NCBI GenBank assembly: GCA_032124015.1
Contig: JAQBEH010000020.1
Coordinates: forward strand, 14,546-78,545
DNA from: DASRJG01 sp032124015
Lineage (GTDB): Bacteria; Acidobacteriota; Polarisedimenticolia; Polarisedimenticolales; DASRJG01
DNA length: 64,000 nt
Reading direction: 5' to 3'
Shown: one piece after another, positions 61,339 through 64,000 of the stretch
Position numbering within the stretch: the stretch's first letter is position 1
Layout of the letters: each line of letters begins with the position of its first letter
Position numbers and translations under genes: made by a program
The notes under the pieces: model-generated
What the model was told of the DNA's origin: nothing
Database searches by the model: none
Seen by the model: the letters and a program-made list of their open reading frames with translations, nothing else

Positions 61339-62046
61339 ATGCGGCGGACCATTCTCCTCGCCGACGACAGTGTCACCATTCGCAAGATCGTCGAGCTCAC
61401 GTTCAGCGATACCGACATCCGCGTCTGCTCCGTGGCCTCGGGGCAAGAGGCGCTCGACCGACTGAGCGAGCTGCGCCCGGACCTCGTGCTCGCGGACGTC
61501 GTCATGCCCGGGCCCTCGGGGTACGAGCTCTGTCGCGCCATCAAGACCTCCGACCGGCCGGTCCCCGTCCTGCTTCTGGCGGGCACGTTCGAGCCCTTCG
61601 ACGCCGGGCAGGCGCGGGAGTGCGGAAGCGACGGCCACGTCACCAAGCCGTTCGATTCCCGGCAACTCGTCTTTCGCGTGGAGCAACTCCTGGCGCACCC
61701 CGAGCCTACGGCTTCGCGGAGCGAAATCGCGGCGCAGCCCGCCGAGGACGATCTGGAGGCGATGTTCGACGATCTCGCGGCGCCCGAGGTCCGGTGGGAC
61801 GACGAGGCCGGCTTGATCGACCAGCCGGGCGCAAGCGTGTCTCCCACCTCGGCGGTCGACGAGTCCTCGCCCGGGACGACCGCGCTTACGCCCGCCGACC
61901 TCGACGCGATCGCGCGCCTCGTCGTGGAGCGATTGTCCGAGCGCGTCCTCAGGGAGATCGCCTGGGACGTGGTGCCCGATCTCGCCGAGATCATCGTGCG
62001 CGAGAGGATCCGCGAACTGGAGCGTGACGAGCGCGAGCCGAGCTAG
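61339..62046 (+). CDS. Response regulator receiver protein with C-terminal helical extension
   Basis: 235 residues from ATG 61339. CheY-like receiver: acidic pair in LLADDSVTIRKIVELTF, phosphoacceptor Asp in DLVLADVVMPGP, Thr in LLLAGTF and Lys in HVTKPFD. A ~70-residue Ala/Glu/Pro-rich linker leads to a C-terminal helix bundle (LDAIARLVVERLSERVLREI), seen in deltaproteobacterial FrzZ/PilZ-linked regulators. No partner kinase is adjacent. Output unknown. Confidence 0.85.
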   Translation: MRRTILLADDSVTIRKIVELTFSDTDIRVCSVASGQEALDRLSELRPDLVLADVVMPGPSGYELCRAIKTSDRPVPVLLLAGTFEPFDAGQARECGSDGHVTKPFDSRQLVFRVEQLLAHPEPTASRSEIAAQPAEDDLEAMFDDLAAPEVRWDDEAGLIDQPGASVSPTSAVDESSPGTTALTPADLDAIARLVVERLSERVLREIAWDVVPDLAEIIVRERIRELERDEREPS

Positions 62047-62098
62047 TTCGCCGGTCGTTTCTCATGATGTGCGGGCGGACGGCCCCACCGAGGTTCCG

Positions 62099-64000
62099 AT
62101 GGCTATGGAAAAAGAGTATCGCCCCGAGGCGATCGAGGAACGGTGGTCCCGCGAGTGGGTCGAAAAGGGTCTTTTCCGCGCGGGGGCGGACCCTGCCAAA
62201 CGACCCTTCTGCATGGTGATCCCGCCCCCCAACGTGACCGGCAATCTCCACATGGGGCACGTGCTGGTCTACACGCTCCACGACATCGTGGCGCGGTGGC
62301 GGCGCATGCAGGGCTGGGACGTGTTGTGGCTTCCCGGCACCGACCACGCCGGCATTGCGACCCAGGCCGTCGTCGAGCGCGAGATCCTCAAGGAGGGGAC
62401 CGATCGGCACACCCTCGGACGCGACGCGTTCGTCAAGCGCGTCTGGGAGTGGAAGGCGCTGTACGGATCGCGCATCACCGGGCAGCTGAAACGCTTGGGT
62501 TCGTCGTGCGATTGGTCGCGCGAACGCTTCACGATGGACGACGGGCTCTCCCGCGCGGTGCGGGAGGTGTTCGTCCAGCTCTACCGCGAAGGCCTGATCT
62601 ATCGCGATCGTTACATCGTGAATTGGTGCCCGCGTTGTCAAACGGCGCTTTCGGACCTGGAGACGGTCCACGAGCAGAAAAAGGGCAAGCTCTACACGGT
62701 CCGCTATCCGTTCGCCGACGGGAAGGCGGGAGGGGTCGACGTCGCGACGACGCGCCCTGAAACCATGCTCGGAGACACCGGCGTCGCGGTCCACCCCGAG
62801 GACGACCGCTATCGAAGCGTGGTGGGCCGCCAGCTGGCACTTCCGCTGACGGGGCGAACCCTTCCCGTCGTGGCCGACGCCTTCGTCGATCCGTCCTACG
62901 GCACCGGAGCGGTGAAGGTGACTCCCGCCCACGATCCGAACGATTTCGCTGCCGGGAGGCGCCTCGGTTTGGCCGAGATCGTGGTCATCGACACCGCCGG
63001 GAAGATGACCTCCGAGGCGGGCGAGTTCTCCGGGCTCGACCGATTCCAGGCGCGCAAACGCGTGGTGGCCCGACTCGAGGAACTCGGCCTCCTCATCGCC
63101 GTCAAAGACCACGAGCACGCGGTCGGCCACTGCCAACGTTGCTCGACCGTCGTCGAGCCCCTCGCCTCGATGCAGTGGTTCGTGAAAGTGGGCCCGATGG
63201 CGGCAAGCGCCGCCGACGCCGTTGCCGCGGGACGGACGGAGTTCGTGCCCGCCTCGTGGACCAAGGTGTACTTCGAGTGGATGAAAAACATCCACGATTG
63301 GTGCATCTCGCGCCAGCTCTGGTGGGGCCACCGCATTCCGGCGTGGCACTGCGACGCCTGCGGCACCCTCGTCGTGTCCGAAAACGACCCCACGGCGTGC
63401 GACAGCTGCCACGGACCGCTTCGACAGGACGACGACGTCCTCGACACCTGGTTCTCCTCGGGGCTCTGGCCGTTCACGACGCTCGGCTGGCCCGACCGCA
63501 CCGACGATCTCGCGCGCTACTACCCGACGACCCTCCTGATCACGGGGTTCGACATCATCTTCTTTTGGGTCGCCCGCATGATGATGTTCGGGCTGAAGTT
63601 CATGGACGAGGTCCCGTTCCACCAGGTCTACATCCATGGTCTCGTGCGCGATGCCGAAGGCCAGAAGATGTCGAAGTCGAAGGGAAACACGATCGACCCC
63701 GACGAGGTGCAGCGCCGCTATGGGACCGATGCGGTGCGCCTCACGATGGCGATGCTGGCCGCGCCGGGAAACGACATCCCCTTGGCCCCCGAGCGCATGG
63801 AGGGGTATCGCGCGTTCGCGAACAAGCTCTGGAACGCTTGTCGCTTCGTGATGATGAAGGTGGGCGATCACGCCGAAACCACGCCCTACACCGAAAGTGA
63901 TCTCACGCTCGTCGACCGCTGGATCCTCGCCCGGACGCACGCGATCATCGGAGAGGTGGACGGCGCCCTCGAACAGCACAGGTTCGATCGCGCGGCGGAC
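62099..64000 (+). CDS. valS: Valyl-tRNA synthetase, 3' truncated by window end
   Basis: 634 residues visible from ATG 62099 (ATG 62105 possible). Class I synthetase: HIGH-type motif GNLHMGHVLVYTLHD, the editing domain with ATTRPETMLGDTGVAVHPED and AYGTGAVKVTPAHDPNDF-like region, a zinc-ribbon pair (WHCDACGTLV..CDSCHG), and the KMSKS motif GQKMSKSKGNTID. The GTDAVRL segment is typical of ValS. The anticodon-binding C-terminus lies outside the window. Confidence 0.95.
   Translation, partial: MAMEKEYRPEAIEERWSREWVEKGLFRAGADPAKRPFCMVIPPPNVTGNLHMGHVLVYTLHDIVARWRRMQGWDVLWLPGTDHAGIATQAVVEREILKEGTDRHTLGRDAFVKRVWEWKALYGSRITGQLKRLGSSCDWSRERFTMDDGLSRAVREVFVQLYREGLIYRDRYIVNWCPRCQTALSDLETVHEQKKGKLYTVRYPFADGKAGGVDVATTRPETMLGDTGVAVHPEDDRYRSVVGRQLALPLTGRTLPVVADAFVDPSYGTGAVKVTPAHDPNDFAAGRRLGLAEIVVIDTAGKMTSEAGEFSGLDRFQARKRVVARLEELGLLIAVKDHEHAVGHCQRCSTVVEPLASMQWFVKVGPMAASAADAVAAGRTEFVPASWTKVYFEWMKNIHDWCISRQLWWGHRIPAWHCDACGTLVVSENDPTACDSCHGPLRQDDDVLDTWFSSGLWPFTTLGWPDRTDDLARYYPTTLLITGFDIIFFWVARMMMFGLKFMDEVPFHQVYIHGLVRDAEGQKMSKSKGNTIDPDEVQRRYGTDAVRLTMAMLAAPGNDIPLAPERMEGYRAFANKLWNACRFVMMKVGDHAETTPYTESDLTLVDRWILARTHAIIGEVDGALEQHRFDRAAD

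Noticed and set aside
61991..63979. 662-residue open frame on the minus strand
   Set aside because: Antisense to valS, whose HIGH and KMSKS motifs are intact; no recognisable domain.

Overview
The window is a GC-rich, densely packed chromosomal segment of a diderm (Gram-negative) bacterium. Outer-membrane biology is represented by an Omp85/BamA-TamA C-terminus, LptC/LptA-like and LptB proteins, and a LolA-like protein. Gene content (DUF4388 proteins, an HPr-kinase/RapZ regulatory PTS, sigma-54 next to a long HPF, an archaeal-type GAPDH, a five-helix succinate dehydrogenase anchor, a split methylmalonyl-CoA mutase) suggests Acidobacteriota or a Myxococcota/deltaproteobacteria-like lineage. I cannot fix the phylum from sequence reading alone. 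No rRNA operon, insertion sequence or CRISPR array is visible.

Layout. 1-7.3 kb: end of an Omp85 barrel gene, an orphan sigma region-4 gene, mutL, a lytic transglycosylase, an unknown anchored protein and a DUF4388/J-like/TPR protein. 7.3-14.1 kb: yceD-rpmF-fabH-fabD-fabG-acpP-fabF (no plsX) followed by etfB-etfA. 14.1-20.6 kb: archaeal-type GAPDH divergent from hprK-rapZ-IIA-HPr-EI-cupin-MerR. 20.6-22.4 kb: tRNA-Pro(GGG) followed by a short accessory patch (unknown zinc-ribbon gene, RelE/ParE-type toxin-antitoxin). 22.4-31.8 kb: a formylglycine-enzyme-like protein lacking one active-site Cys, a membrane-fused spermidine-synthase-like protein, sdhCAB, a TPR protein, a near-perfect 28-bp palindromic element and an ArnT-type glycosyltransferase. 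31.8-35.8 kb: an LCAT-like hydrolase, a MacB/Lol-type ABC pair and a LolA-like protein. 35.8-45.3 kb: asnA, surE, pcm, tRNA-Pro(CGG), apt, tRNA-Arg(CCU), a YfgM-like protein, ssb, murJ, dtd, xerC/D, accA and mazG. 45.4-49.3 kb: DUF1844, a TPR/membrane/zinc-ribbon protein, and a DUF4388-TM-pseudopilin-like fusion. 49.4-53.5 kb: dnaK, hsp20, a sigma-70 factor and a DnaC-like ATPase. 53.5-64 kb: enoyl-CoA hydratase, an lptC/lptA-like giant, lptB, rpoN, hpf, methylmalonyl-CoA mutase large and small subunits, a response regulator and valS (cut by the window end).

Most genes sit in co-directional runs with ATGA/GTGA overlaps, so they probably form operons. The three clearest functional units are fatty-acid synthesis plus electron transfer, a regulatory PTS without any visible sugar permease, and LPS transport with sigma-54/HPF. 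No single block is an obvious new defence or biosynthetic system. The best leads are the DUF1844/TPR/DUF4388-pseudopilin triad, Shine-Dalgarno-sequestering hairpins in front of dnaK and hsp20, the orphan sigma region-4 gene, the tRNA-adjacent accessory patch, and the REP-like palindrome.
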